NCBI GenBank assembly: GCA_003282435.1
Contig: QBZG01000001.1
Location: forward strand, 1 to 64,000
Source of the DNA: SAR116 cluster bacterium AG-335-B03
GTDB taxonomy: Bacteria; Pseudomonadota; Alphaproteobacteria; Puniceispirillales; Marisalimonadaceae
Reading direction: 5' to 3'
Length of the DNA: 64,000 bases
Positions 20,498-29,577 of the stretch are shown here, piece by piece. Within the stretch, counting starts at the first letter, position 1; each line of letters starts with the position of its first letter. A program made the position numbers and the translations under genes. The notes below the pieces were generated by a model, which was not told the origin of the DNA, made no database searches, and saw only the letters and a program-made list of their open reading frames with translations.

Positions 20498-21919
20498 TTA
20501 TAAAAATTTGTTTACATTAGGAAGTTCGGGCTTACCGAAGCGTTTTTCTAAAGATAAAGCAATTTCAACTGCTTTTTCGTCTTCATTCTTATTACAAATA
20601 ATTTGTAAACCAATCGGAAGAATATCTTGATTTTGATTTGTCGCAAATTTTTGTATTGGGTAAGTAATAGCACATATTCCAAAAATATTTACAGGTTGGG
20701 TATTAGCTGACGCTAAAAGACTTCTTTCGTATAATTCCTTACCAATTTCTGCTTTATTTACGTCTAATGCTTGCATAACTGTAGTTGGAGACAAAAGTGC
20801 ATCATATTTCATAAAATATTGATTAACTATAACCTCTAATTCACTAACTCGTTGCTTAGCTGAAATATATTCAAAAGAATGAACGTTAAGGCCTAATTTA
20901 GCTCTATTTCCAGTTATAGGGTCCATCTCATCAACATTTTCTTTGAAGCGATCAATACCAAACGCACTTATGATTTCAGATCCAACAATTTTAGGAAATA
21001 ACGAAGCTTTTTCATTAGCCTCTGGAATTATGATTTCTTCAATTTTTGCACCAAGTTTTTTTAGCTCGTCACAAATATTTTCATAAGCTTCCATTACTTG
21101 AGGATCCAAATTTGTTGTAAATGGCTCCTTAAGTTTTCCAAAAGACATATTTTTAATTTGAATAGGCTTTAGAGCATTATCTGAATTGCCATTAAACGTA
21201 TCAAATATTATTTTCGTGTCCTTAACATCACGAGCAATAGGACCTGGTGTATCTAAAGTAGGAGAAAGTGGAAAAATACCGTCAGTTGCCCATCTGTTTT
21301 TGGTTGTTTTTAATCCAACAATACCATTGAGTGAAGCAGGTATCCTTACAGAACCACCAGTATCTGTCCCAATAGCAAAGGCAGCTAAACCTGAAGCAAC
21401 TGCCACGGCTGAGCCACTACTTGAACCTCCAGGCATCCTATGTACATTCTCGTCCCAAGGATTTCTTGGTGTGCCTTTATATTTATTTAATCCAGTTGCT
21501 CCCAACGCAAACTCAACAGTATGAGTTTTACCTAAAATTATGCAACCAAGAGACTTTAATCTTTTGACTAAAGATCCTTCTTGGCCTGTTATATCGTCAC
21601 TAATTATGTTGGAGCCGTTAGTTGTTGGCATTCCATTTACAGAACAAATATCTTTTATGGCAATTGGGATGCCCATTAGTGGGCCTAGATCAACACCGTT
21701 AGAAAATAACTTATCAATTCCTTCTGCCCAAGATAAAGCTTTATCTTCATTGAGGTATATATATGCATTAAGTTTTGGATTTAAAATGTTTATTCTTACA
21801 TAATATATTGAAGTTAATTTAACACAGCTTAGAGAACCATCTCTTAATTGTTTTCCTATTTCATCAATGTTGCTTTTGATAAGAGGATCATCTGGCAAAG
21901 TTTTTTTGTAATTGTTCAT
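20498..21919 (-). CDS. Amidase signature family hydrolase
   Basis: 473-aa amidase of the GatA/AtzF superfamily. The Ser-cisSer-Lys triad is visible: lysine in GIPIAIKDICSVNG, cis-serine in PGGSSSGSAVAVASG and the nucleophile serine in GTDTGGSVRIPASLNG. A true GatA is unlikely because no gatB or gatC is adjacent and the C-terminal half (VMQALDVNKAEIG) is more like the stand-alone amidases of aryl, nicotinamide or hydantoin-derived amides. The substrate is unknown. AAGGAAA precedes the ATG. It is downstream of a small membrane protein by 10 bases and probably co-transcribed with it. Confidence 0.9.
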   Translation of the reverse strand: MNNYKKTLPDDPLIKSNIDEIGKQLRDGSLSCVKLTSIYYVRINILNPKLNAYIYLNEDKALSWAEGIDKLFSNGVDLGPLMGIPIAIKDICSVNGMPTTNGSNIISDDITGQEGSLVKRLKSLGCIILGKTHTVEFALGATGLNKYKGTPRNPWDENVHRMPGGSSSGSAVAVASGLAAFAIGTDTGGSVRIPASLNGIVGLKTTKNRWATDGIFPLSPTLDTPGPIARDVKDTKIIFDTFNGNSDNALKPIQIKNMSFGKLKEPFTTNLDPQVMEAYENICDELKKLGAKIEEIIIPEANEKASLFPKIVGSEIISAFGIDRFKENVDEMDPITGNRAKLGLNVHSFEYISAKQRVSELEVIVNQYFMKYDALLSPTTVMQALDVNKAEIGKELYERSLLASANTQPVNIFGICAITYPIQKFATNQNQDILPIGLQIICNKNEDEKAVEIALSLEKRFGKPELPNVNKFL

Positions 21920-21929
21920 TCAGATTTCC

Positions 21930-22328
21930 TTAGTTTTTAAATTGGTTTTTCATTGACCCAAATATACCTTTTAGTCTAGGTGATGTAGAACAATCTGCTT
22001 CTAAAATCATTTTTGACTCAACAGGAACATGGATACCAGTATATCGAACAGATTCATATTTTGGATTTGATTGAAGTTGAACTTTTCTATCAGATTTAAG
22101 TCTTAATCTTGCTATTCCTTTTTTGAAGGGAACCATTATATCTGTGCCTGGCACAGCAACTACAAAACTATCATCATCAACAGAGCATTTATTGCTTAGA
22201 GTAATAGTAACTGATATCACCTCTACTTTCTTAAAAGCAGTTTGTATGTTGGGCATACCAAACCACAACATTAATCCAATAATTGATATACCTAAAACAA
22301 AAAAAATACTTTTAATAAAAAAACGCAT
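21930..22328 (-). CDS. Hypothetical single-pass membrane protein
   Basis: 132-aa protein I do not recognise. One hydrophobic helix (about residues 5-25) at the N-terminus is followed by a short beta-rich region, probably periplasmic, with two cysteines (Cys48 and one near residue 112) that could pair in a disulfide. AAGG lies 5 bases before the ATG. The stop is 10 bases before the amidase ATG on the same strand, so they form a likely two-gene unit. The helix could also be a non-cleaved signal anchor. Confidence 0.7.
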   Translation of the reverse strand: MRFFIKSIFFVLGISIIGLMLWFGMPNIQTAFKKVEVISVTITLSNKCSVDDDSFVVAVPGTDIMVPFKKGIARLRLKSDRKVQLQSNPKYESVRYTGIHVPVESKMILEADCSTSPRLKGIFGSMKNQFKN

Positions 22329-22441
22329 TGATACCTTAAAATAAACATATTAGACCTAAATAGTACGAATATTTAAACTAAAAATAAGAAATTTGAAAAG
22401 ATAATATTAAAAAAATATTCAAATTTTAATTGGGATCAATA

Positions 22442-23629
22442 ATGAGTGATGAGTTTGATAGAATAAAGAGATTGCCACCTTATGTGTTTGAAGAAGTTAA
22501 TAGACTTAAAGCGGATCTAAGAGCTAAAGGCAAAGACATCATTGATTTTGGTATGGGCAACCCTGATATGCCTACTCCAAAACATATTAGAGAAAAATTA
22601 AAGGAAACTGTAGAGAAACCAGGAACAGGTAGATATTCCTCTAGTAGAGGCATACCAGGTTTAAGAAAAGCACAAGCAGCCTATTACAAAAGACGTTTCA
22701 ACGTTGATTTAAATCCAGATAATGAAGTTATAGTTACTTTAGGTTCAAAAGAAGGTTTAGCAAATCTTGCCCAGGCAATAACTTCACCAGGTGACATAAT
22801 ATTATCTCCCAATCCTTCTTATCCAATACACCCCTATGGTTTTATTATTGCAGGAGCCTCTTTAAGACACTTGCCTGCAATGGATGAAGGTACATTCAAT
22901 CCAAATTTATATTTAGAAAGATTAGAAAAATCGATTAAAGATAGTGTACCAGCTCCAGTGGCATTAATAATATCATTCCCGTCCAATCCAACAGCGCAAG
23001 TTGCCTCATTAGATTTCTATGATGAGGTTGTCAAAATTGCTTTAAAATATAAGGTTTACATCTTATCGGATCTTGCTTACGCAGAAATATATTATGATGA
23101 TTTTCTACCTCCTTCAATTCTACAAATACCTAAGGCAAAGGAAATAGCAGTCGAATTTACTTCTACATCTAAAACATACGCTATGGCTGGCTGGAGAATT
23201 GGATTTGCAGTAGGAAATGTAAAGTTAATAAATGCTCTTACTAGGATCAAATCTTATTTGGACTATGGAGCTTTCACTCCTGTTCAGGTTGCGGCTACTG
23301 CAGCACTTAACGGTCCTCAAGATTGTGTTAAAGAAATAAGAAACATTTATCAAAAAAGAAGAGATGTATTAATTGAATCTATGTCTCGATCTGGATGGAC
23401 AATTCCTAGCCCCCAAGCAAGTATGTTTGCGTGGGCTCCCTTACCAGAAAAATATAAAAATAGTGGGTCTTTAGAATTTGCAAAAGAATTAATGTTAAAA
23501 GCTGATGTCGCTGTGGCACCAGGTGTGGCATTTGGTGAGTATGGAGAGGGATTTGTTCGGGTAGGCTTGGTTGAAAATGAACAACGGATCAAACAAGCGG
23601 CAAAAAACATTAAAAAATTATTATTATAA
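22442..23629 (+). CDS. Aminotransferase class I/II, AlaC-like
   Basis: PLP-dependent aminotransferase of fold type I, 395 aa. The beginning FDRIKRLPPYVFEEVNRLK and GMGNPDMPTP are characteristic of the AlaC/alanine-transaminase and LL-diaminopimelate aminotransferase group. The PLP lysine is in STSKTYAMAGWRIGF and the C-terminal substrate arginine in GEGFVRVGLV. The glutamate-pyruvate (alanine) transaminase role is the best guess. ATG 22442 is preferred over the in-frame TTG at 22430 because GGGA sits 6 bases before it. The gamma-glutamyltransferase gene follows on the same strand. Confidence 0.9.
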   Translation: MSDEFDRIKRLPPYVFEEVNRLKADLRAKGKDIIDFGMGNPDMPTPKHIREKLKETVEKPGTGRYSSSRGIPGLRKAQAAYYKRRFNVDLNPDNEVIVTLGSKEGLANLAQAITSPGDIILSPNPSYPIHPYGFIIAGASLRHLPAMDEGTFNPNLYLERLEKSIKDSVPAPVALIISFPSNPTAQVASLDFYDEVVKIALKYKVYILSDLAYAEIYYDDFLPPSILQIPKAKEIAVEFTSTSKTYAMAGWRIGFAVGNVKLINALTRIKSYLDYGAFTPVQVAATAALNGPQDCVKEIRNIYQKRRDVLIESMSRSGWTIPSPQASMFAWAPLPEKYKNSGSLEFAKELMLKADVAVAPGVAFGEYGEGFVRVGLVENEQRIKQAAKNIKKLLL

Positions 23630-23685
23630 TAAAAAGAACCTAGAAAATTAAAATCTTAATTTTACACGTGGGGAGAAAATTTACC

Positions 23686-25293
23686 TTGAGTAAACTATTA
23701 AGCAAATTTAATAAAAGAGACTTTTCAAGCTTTGGCAAGTCAAATGCTTTAAGTTCAAATGCTATGTTGGCATCTTCTCACCCAATTGCATCATCAGTTG
23801 GATTGGAAATTTTAAAAAGCGGAGGTAACGCGGTTGACGCTGCATTAGCAATGAATGCTGTTTTGTGTGTTGCTGAACCTCATATGACCGGGGTTGGTGG
23901 TGATTGTTTTGCTATGCTTTCTGTTGATGGAAGCACAAATATCAAGGTTCTAAATGGATCTGGTAAATCTTGTGAAAAAGCAAGTGCAGGAATTCTTCGC
24001 AAAAATAATATTTCAGTAATTAAGTCAGACATGCCAGATGCCATAACAATACCGGGTGCTGTTGCAAGTTGGTGCTTATTACATAAAGAACATGGACATA
24101 TGCCTTGGAAAGAACTTTTTGATCCTGCCATATATTATGCTAAGGAAGGTGTCAAAGTTCACGAAAGGGTGGCATTTGATTGGTCAAATAATTTAAAAAA
24201 ATTATCATTAGATACTGATACGGCAAACTTATTTTTAAAGAATGGGCGTGCCTATGAATTTATGGATAATTTTAAAAATGAAAATTTATCTAAGACTTTT
24301 AACACAATTGCGGAGGAAGGTTTTGACGGATTTTATCATGGTTGGGTGGCTAGCGATTTAATAGCAAAGTTAAATTCAATTGATGGAAAACATACTTTAA
24401 AGGATTTTAGTAATGCTTCTGCAGAATGGGTAAAACCTCTTGAAGGAAATTATAGAAATATAAAAATTCATGAAGCCCCCCCCAATGGTCAAGGTTTAGT
24501 AGCATTAATTATTTTAGCTATTCTTGAAAAATTTAACTTTAATCAAATCTCAAAAGCCGACTATACACATATTTTCTGTGAAGCTACAAAAATAGGTTAT
24601 TTTCTTAGAGACCTATATCTAGCAGACACTAAGTATAATAGATTATCAGTGGATCATTTCTTGAATTCTAAAATCATAGATCAATATGCTTCTAAAATAG
24701 ACATGAATAAAGCAAAAACTTATGATAAAAGTGACTTTCCTGATCACCCAGACACCATTTACTTAACTGTTAGAGATAATAGAGGTATGACAATTTCATT
24801 TATTAACTCTCTTTTTGATGCTTTTGGGAGTGGTATAACCTCACCTAAAAGTGGTGTCCTTTTTCATTGTAGGGGAAGAGCTTTTAATACAATTGAAGGT
24901 CATCCTAATGAATTAAATCCAAACAAAAGACCTGTTCATACGATTATACCTGCTATGATTTCAAATAGTGACAAACTTATAGGCTCCTTTGGAGTAATGG
25001 GTGGCCAATATCAGGCTGCGGGTCACGCTTATGTTTTATCTCAAATGATCGATTTTGGTTTAAATCCACAATTTGCATTAAATTATCCTCGAATTTTTCC
25101 TAATAATAACATTTTAGACATAGAAAAAGGTTTCGATAAAGAAGTAGTTAATGAATTAAAATTAAGGGGACATGCAATAAATTATCCATCTTTACCTATA
25201 GGTGGCGGTCAAATGATTTTAATGGATGAAGAAAGAGATATCTTGATTGGTGCAAGTGATTGGCGTAAAGATGGTCTTGCCATAGGATATTAG
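23686..25293 (+). CDS. Gamma-glutamyltransferase family protein
   Basis: Ntn-hydrolase of the gamma-glutamyltranspeptidase family, about 535 aa, normally cleaving gamma-glutamyl bonds as in glutathione. The large-subunit segment ILKSGGNAVDAALAMNAVL and VEPHMTGVGGD-type loop are conserved. The autocleavage/nucleophile threonine aligns with the first Thr of HPDTIYLTV (codon 24754-24756), although the usual TTHxS context is altered to TIYLT. There is no signal peptide, so it resembles the cytoplasmic YwrD-like branch. TTG 23686 has GGGAG 10 bases upstream; a GTG at 23668 is an alternative start. It follows the aminotransferase gene after 56 bases and ends 1 base before a convergent gene. Confidence 0.85.
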   Translation: MSKLLSKFNKRDFSSFGKSNALSSNAMLASSHPIASSVGLEILKSGGNAVDAALAMNAVLCVAEPHMTGVGGDCFAMLSVDGSTNIKVLNGSGKSCEKASAGILRKNNISVIKSDMPDAITIPGAVASWCLLHKEHGHMPWKELFDPAIYYAKEGVKVHERVAFDWSNNLKKLSLDTDTANLFLKNGRAYEFMDNFKNENLSKTFNTIAEEGFDGFYHGWVASDLIAKLNSIDGKHTLKDFSNASAEWVKPLEGNYRNIKIHEAPPNGQGLVALIILAILEKFNFNQISKADYTHIFCEATKIGYFLRDLYLADTKYNRLSVDHFLNSKIIDQYASKIDMNKAKTYDKSDFPDHPDTIYLTVRDNRGMTISFINSLFDAFGSGITSPKSGVLFHCRGRAFNTIEGHPNELNPNKRPVHTIIPAMISNSDKLIGSFGVMGGQYQAAGHAYVLSQMIDFGLNPQFALNYPRIFPNNNILDIEKGFDKEVVNELKLRGHAINYPSLPIGGGQMILMDEERDILIGASDWRKDGLAIGY

Positions 25294-25294
25294 T

Positions 25295-26209
25295 TCATTT
25301 CTTTTTAAATTCTCGATAAGTAATCAAAAGACAAGATCCAATAACAAGTAAACCTCCTATAATTTGATTATACGATGGTATTTCTTTCCAAATTATATAA
25401 CCAAAAAGCGTTGCTAAAGGTATTGCTAAATACCTTAGTGTAACCAAAATAGTAGCTTCGGCATATTTGTAACTATGAGCCATTAGGTACTGAACAAATG
25501 AACCTATAATTCCAAGTGATATCAAAGTATATAATATCTCGTTTGGAGTTATAAGAATTTCTATTCCATAATCACCAGTTTTTCCATAAAACTTCGTTCC
25601 AAATAAAACGATAGTTAATGTGATAACTATCGAAGTTATTAGATTATGAATCAGAGCTGTAGTTGCAGGATGTTCTGTCTTTCCAATTTTTCTTAAAATA
25701 AGCGCAAGTGCTGCATGTGTTATGGCACTTACAAAGGCAAGATAAATACCAAAAGATGATAAGTCTGAAGTCTCGTAAATAATGCTAATTGGGTTAATCA
25801 TTAAAAAAACACCAATTAGGCCTGTAATGACAGCACTCCATCTAATTATCCCAATTTTTTCTCCTAAAACAAACGGAGATAATATAGTGACATATATTGC
25901 AGAACTTTGAGCAAGTGCTGTGGTAAGACCAATAGGAATTAGTTGTAATGAAGAGAAAACCATTATCATTGTCACAAAACCAAAAAAAGAACGTAAAGCT
26001 ATATTTTTCCAATTGTTAATTTGTAGTAACAGTGATTTTCTAGCTAAATAAGCTAGAATAAACAAAATAGGTAATGAGTACGCAAACCTAGAAAATAAAG
26101 TAATTATAAAATCTACATCACCTGATAAAGACTTAATTATCATGTGTGTAAATAAAGACAAAAATATAAATATGATCCAAATTAAAGAACCAATTATGTT
26201 AGAAGACAT
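25295..26209 (-). CDS. EamA/DMT-family transporter
   Basis: 304-aa inner-membrane protein with ten predicted helices in two EamA repeats of five, the drug/metabolite transporter layout. The end of the first repeat reads ITGLIGVFLMINP and the second repeat ends GSCLLITYREFKKK with a basic cytosolic tail. Substrates of this family range from amino acids to metabolites and cannot be read here. It is a single gene, divergent from the FAD enzyme across a 103-base gap. Confidence 0.88.
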   Translation of the reverse strand: MSSNIIGSLIWIIFIFLSLFTHMIIKSLSGDVDFIITLFSRFAYSLPILFILAYLARKSLLLQINNWKNIALRSFFGFVTMIMVFSSLQLIPIGLTTALAQSSAIYVTILSPFVLGEKIGIIRWSAVITGLIGVFLMINPISIIYETSDLSSFGIYLAFVSAITHAALALILRKIGKTEHPATTALIHNLITSIVITLTIVLFGTKFYGKTGDYGIEILITPNEILYTLISLGIIGSFVQYLMAHSYKYAEATILVTLRYLAIPLATLFGYIIWKEIPSYNQIIGGLLVIGSCLLITYREFKKK

Positions 26210-26312
26210 TTAAGACCAAAATACAAATTAAACTTGAAAATATTGAGTTTAGAGAATAACAATTATTTGAACAATCTAATAAAACATTTCATCGCTAAAA
26301 GGGAAGTACTTA

Positions 26313-27785
26313 ATGTCAAAAAAAGTTATAGTTGTTGGTTCTGGGAATGCCGCTTTGTCTGCAGCTATAGCTGCTTTAGAAAAAAGGGCAGAAGTAATTA
26401 TTTATGAAAAAGCAGAAAAAAAAATGGCAGGAGGAAATACAAAATATACTGCTGGTGCAATGCGATTTGCTTATGAAGGCGGTGATCAATTAATGAGTCT
26501 TTTAGAAAATCCAAATGATAAAAGAATTAAAAACACAGATTTTGGTTCTTACACGCAAGAAAAATTTGAAAAGGATTTATTAAATTTTAATGATGGTAGA
26601 CCATTGAGTCACGAACAAAAAATATTAGTTTCTAAATCTTTAGAAACAATTCAGTGGCTCTCTTCTCACAATGTTAAGTTTGAACCAATCTACTCAAGAC
26701 AAAGCTTCTTGAAAGACGGAAAACATATTTTTTGGGGAGGCTTAACGTTGGCATCAGAAAACGAAGGGGTGGGATTGTTTGATCAAGAATTGGATGCATT
26801 TTTGTCATTAGGTGGAAAAATTTTTTATGAAACACCTGTTACAAATCTTATCTTTGAAGATGGAATGGTAAAAGGTGTTTATATTAATAAAGAAAAAGTT
26901 AATGCAGACTCTGTCATTCTTGCATCTGGTGGCTTCGAGGCTAATGACGAACTTCGAAAATCTTACATTGGCGTCAATTGGCAAAAGGCGAAAGTTAGAG
27001 GAACACCTCATAATACAGGCGATGGTTTAAAAATGGCTTTAAACATTGGAGCGGTAAAACATGGTTTATATAATGGGTGTCACGCAACTCCTATGGACTT
27101 ACATATGAAAAATTATGGTGGTTTGGATTTAGAGCCCAGTGAAAGAAAAAACTATAGAAAGATATGCTATTTTTTAGGAATTATGGTAAATGCAAAAGGT
27201 AAAAGATTTTTGGATGAAGGCAAAAATTTTAGAAATTATACATATGCACAATATGGCAAAAAAGTTTTAGATCAGCCGGGTCATTTTGCTTGGCAGGTTT
27301 TTGATAGTAAGGTTTTTGATTTACTTTATGAAGAATATACATTTCATGATGCACACTTTGTTGAGGGAGACACCATTGACGAGTTAATTACAAAAATGGA
27401 TGGTGTTGATAAAATAGAAACTAAAAAAACAATCAATGAATTTAATAATTCAGTTGACCTTAATACTTGTTTCGACCCAACTATTCTAGATGGAAAATCA
27501 ACAAATGGAATTGAAATTAAAAAATCAAATTGGGCACAGAAAATTGATAAAGGTCCATTTAAGGCTTTTCCTGTTACAGGAGGGATAACTTTTACATATG
27601 GTGGATTAAAAGTAGATAAAAATGGATCAGTATTAGATATTAAAGGCAATCCAATAAGCGGTTTATTTGCTTGTGGAGAATTGGTAGGAGGTGTTTTTTT
27701 TAATGGTTATCCTGGTGGGTCAGGATTAACATCTGGAGCAGTCTTTGGAAGAATGGCGGGTTATGGTTCTGTAAAAGAAGGATAG
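26313..27785 (+). CDS. FAD-dependent oxidoreductase, fumarate-reductase flavoprotein / TcuA-like
   Basis: 490-aa flavoenzyme. The N-terminal FAD motif is VVGSGNAALSAAIAALEK, followed by AGGNTKYTAGAMRFA; the C-terminal FAD segment is LFACGELVGGVFFNGYPGGSGLTSG. This is the architecture of soluble fumarate reductases, 3-ketosteroid dehydrogenases and tricarballylate dehydrogenase TcuA; the FNGYPGGSGLTSG ending is most TcuA-like. No TcuB-like partner is nearby. GGGAAG precedes the ATG. It forms a two-gene unit with a D-2-hydroxyacid dehydrogenase that starts 3 bases after its stop, suggesting a shared catabolic route for a 2-hydroxy or unsaturated acid. Confidence 0.85.
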   Translation: MSKKVIVVGSGNAALSAAIAALEKRAEVIIYEKAEKKMAGGNTKYTAGAMRFAYEGGDQLMSLLENPNDKRIKNTDFGSYTQEKFEKDLLNFNDGRPLSHEQKILVSKSLETIQWLSSHNVKFEPIYSRQSFLKDGKHIFWGGLTLASENEGVGLFDQELDAFLSLGGKIFYETPVTNLIFEDGMVKGVYINKEKVNADSVILASGGFEANDELRKSYIGVNWQKAKVRGTPHNTGDGLKMALNIGAVKHGLYNGCHATPMDLHMKNYGGLDLEPSERKNYRKICYFLGIMVNAKGKRFLDEGKNFRNYTYAQYGKKVLDQPGHFAWQVFDSKVFDLLYEEYTFHDAHFVEGDTIDELITKMDGVDKIETKKTINEFNNSVDLNTCFDPTILDGKSTNGIEIKKSNWAQKIDKGPFKAFPVTGGITFTYGGLKVDKNGSVLDIKGNPISGLFACGELVGGVFFNGYPGGSGLTSGAVFGRMAGYGSVKEG

Positions 27786-27788
27786 ACA

Positions 27789-28745
27789 ATGAAAAAGCTT
27801 AAGGTAGCTGTGTTAGACGATTATCAAAATGTTGCTCACCATTTTGCCAATTGGGAAACGCTTAGTGAGAATATAGAGCTTAAAGTTTTCAATGAATATA
27901 TTGGAGATAATACAAACTTGTCAGAGAACCTATTTGATTTTGATGTTTTGTGCTTGATGAGAGAGAGAACGCCACTTTCTGGAACCTTAATAAATAAACT
28001 TCCAAATTTAAAACTAGTGGTTACAAGTGGAATGTGGAATGCCTCAATAGACTCAGATACCTTAAAAAAGAAAAATATAATTTATTGTGGTACTGAAACT
28101 AAAATTCATTCGACAGCAGAGTTAGCATGGGCATTGATTATGATTGGTTGGAGAGGATTGCAAGTTGAAATTCAAAACATGAAAGAAGGTAATTGGCAGA
28201 CAACAATTGGTAGAGGTTTAAAAGGAAATACCTTAGGTATTTTTGGTCTTGGTAAGCAAGGCTTACAAGTTGCTAGTTATGCAAAAGCTTTTGGAATGAA
28301 AGTGATTGCTTGGAGCCATAATCTAAAACAAGAAGATTGTGAAAAAGTTGGTGTAGAATATGTTACTAGTTCAGATTTATTCCAAATTTCAGATATCCTT
28401 ACAATTCATACTAGATTGTCTGATAGAACACTGGGTTATATTGACAAAAATAAACTTAATCTAATGAAAAAAGGATCTGTAATTGTCAATACTAGCAGAG
28501 GACCAATTATAAAAGAACTTGATCTAATAAAAGCACTTAATAATAATGTTATTTCTTGTGCAGCTTTAGATGTTTATGATAATGAACCTCTACCAAGAGA
28601 TCATATCTTAAGAAAGACAAAAAACTTAATTCTTACACCACATATTGGTTACGTTTCTAAAGAGGCATATGAAAAGTTTTTTAATGGTTACTTAAAAACA
28701 ATAGAAGCTTTTATAAACAAAAACCCAATCAATCAAATTTTATAA
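27789..28745 (+). CDS. D-2-hydroxyacid dehydrogenase family protein
   Basis: 318-aa NAD(P)-dependent D-isomer-specific 2-hydroxyacid dehydrogenase. The Rossmann motif is FGLGKQGLQVA; the catalytic residues lie in HTRLSDRT (Arg), YDNEPLP (Glu) and LTPHIGY (His). The length and motifs resemble the group next to phosphoglycerate dehydrogenase that acts on small 2-oxo acids; the exact substrate is unknown. It starts 3 bases after the stop of the FAD enzyme and ends 2 bases before a convergent glycosyltransferase-like gene. Confidence 0.9.
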   Translation: MKKLKVAVLDDYQNVAHHFANWETLSENIELKVFNEYIGDNTNLSENLFDFDVLCLMRERTPLSGTLINKLPNLKLVVTSGMWNASIDSDTLKKKNIIYCGTETKIHSTAELAWALIMIGWRGLQVEIQNMKEGNWQTTIGRGLKGNTLGIFGLGKQGLQVASYAKAFGMKVIAWSHNLKQEDCEKVGVEYVTSSDLFQISDILTIHTRLSDRTLGYIDKNKLNLMKKGSVIVNTSRGPIIKELDLIKALNNNVISCAALDVYDNEPLPRDHILRKTKNLILTPHIGYVSKEAYEKFFNGYLKTIEAFINKNPINQIL

Positions 28746-28747
28746 AA

Positions 28748-29485
28748 CTATGACCAATTTTCTAAAACCCATTTTGGAGTTTTGAGTTGTTTATAAATTT
28801 TTTTATAAAATTGTGATTTTTTCACTGGCCAAATCCCATTAATTACGTCATCAGGATCTGGTTTGCCCGTAAAGGCTACTATACTAGTTTCACTAGGAAG
28901 CATTGCAGGCTTCCAAATTCTCATTGGCCATTTTGGTAAAAGATTATGTTTAAAGCTTTTACACCACTCAGTTGGCCAGAAATTTTGATCCTTGATTTCA
29001 TGGCTCAAATATATTTGCTCAATATGATGAAGTTTCCAAATTTTAACAGGATCTTCTTGAAATTTTTTAAAAATAAAATCGTACTTCTCTATTGGAAATC
29101 TGAAGCAACTTGTGTTTCCAATGTTTTGACCTATTTGGGTCCAATTTTCAATGACACAATAATTTCCTGGCTTGTAATCAAAAAAACGATCCAAATTTCC
29201 GGTAATGATAAGATCGAGATCTAAAAACAAAACGTCCCCTTTTAGTTCGTTAAGGGGATATTGCCAAACACTTAATTTTCTCCATGGAGTAAAAGAAATT
29301 TTTTCAGGTAATTTTATTTCAGGTAATTTTTTACATAATACGTCTTTATTAATTCCACTATTATCATCTGTAAAACAGAAGAATTGGGTAGGTCTTCTAG
29401 TGTGGCGTTTTATTGATGAATTAAGCCTATTTACAAAATCAGATCCATATCTTTTACCCCATTTCATACATATTATAGTTTGCAA
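28748..29485 (-). CDS. Glycosyltransferase-like protein with DLD motif
   Basis: 245-aa protein with a GT-A-type nucleotide-sugar fold. QTIICMKWGKRYGSDFVNRL begins the first strand and the metal-binding DxD equivalent is LFLDLDLIITGNLDRF, as in GT8-like and related uncharacterised transferases of Alphaproteobacteria. The start is TTG at 29485 with AGGAT close upstream. No membrane helix is present. It marks the left edge of the surface-glycan region and is divergent from a GT4 gene 92 bases away. The acceptor and donor are unknown. Confidence 0.75.
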   Translation of the reverse strand: MQTIICMKWGKRYGSDFVNRLNSSIKRHTRRPTQFFCFTDDNSGINKDVLCKKLPEIKLPEKISFTPWRKLSVWQYPLNELKGDVLFLDLDLIITGNLDRFFDYKPGNYCVIENWTQIGQNIGNTSCFRFPIEKYDFIFKKFQEDPVKIWKLHHIEQIYLSHEIKDQNFWPTEWCKSFKHNLLPKWPMRIWKPAMLPSETSIVAFTGKPDPDDVINGIWPVKKSQFYKKIYKQLKTPKWVLENWS

Positions 29486-29577
29486 TTTATATCCTATTTA
29501 ACAAAATTATCTTTAAAAAGTACACAAATTTAAGAATTAAACTATATTAAACTGAAAAAATAAATTACACCATTCAA

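Noticed and set aside
20498-21919. GatA subunit of tRNA amidotransferase
   Set aside because: No gatB or gatC alongside, and the C-terminal half fits stand-alone amidases better.
23630-23685. AT-rich hairpin (AAAATTAA/TTAATTTT) after the aminotransferase gene
   Set aside because: The stem has no G-C pairs and no T-tract follows, so it does not qualify as a terminator.
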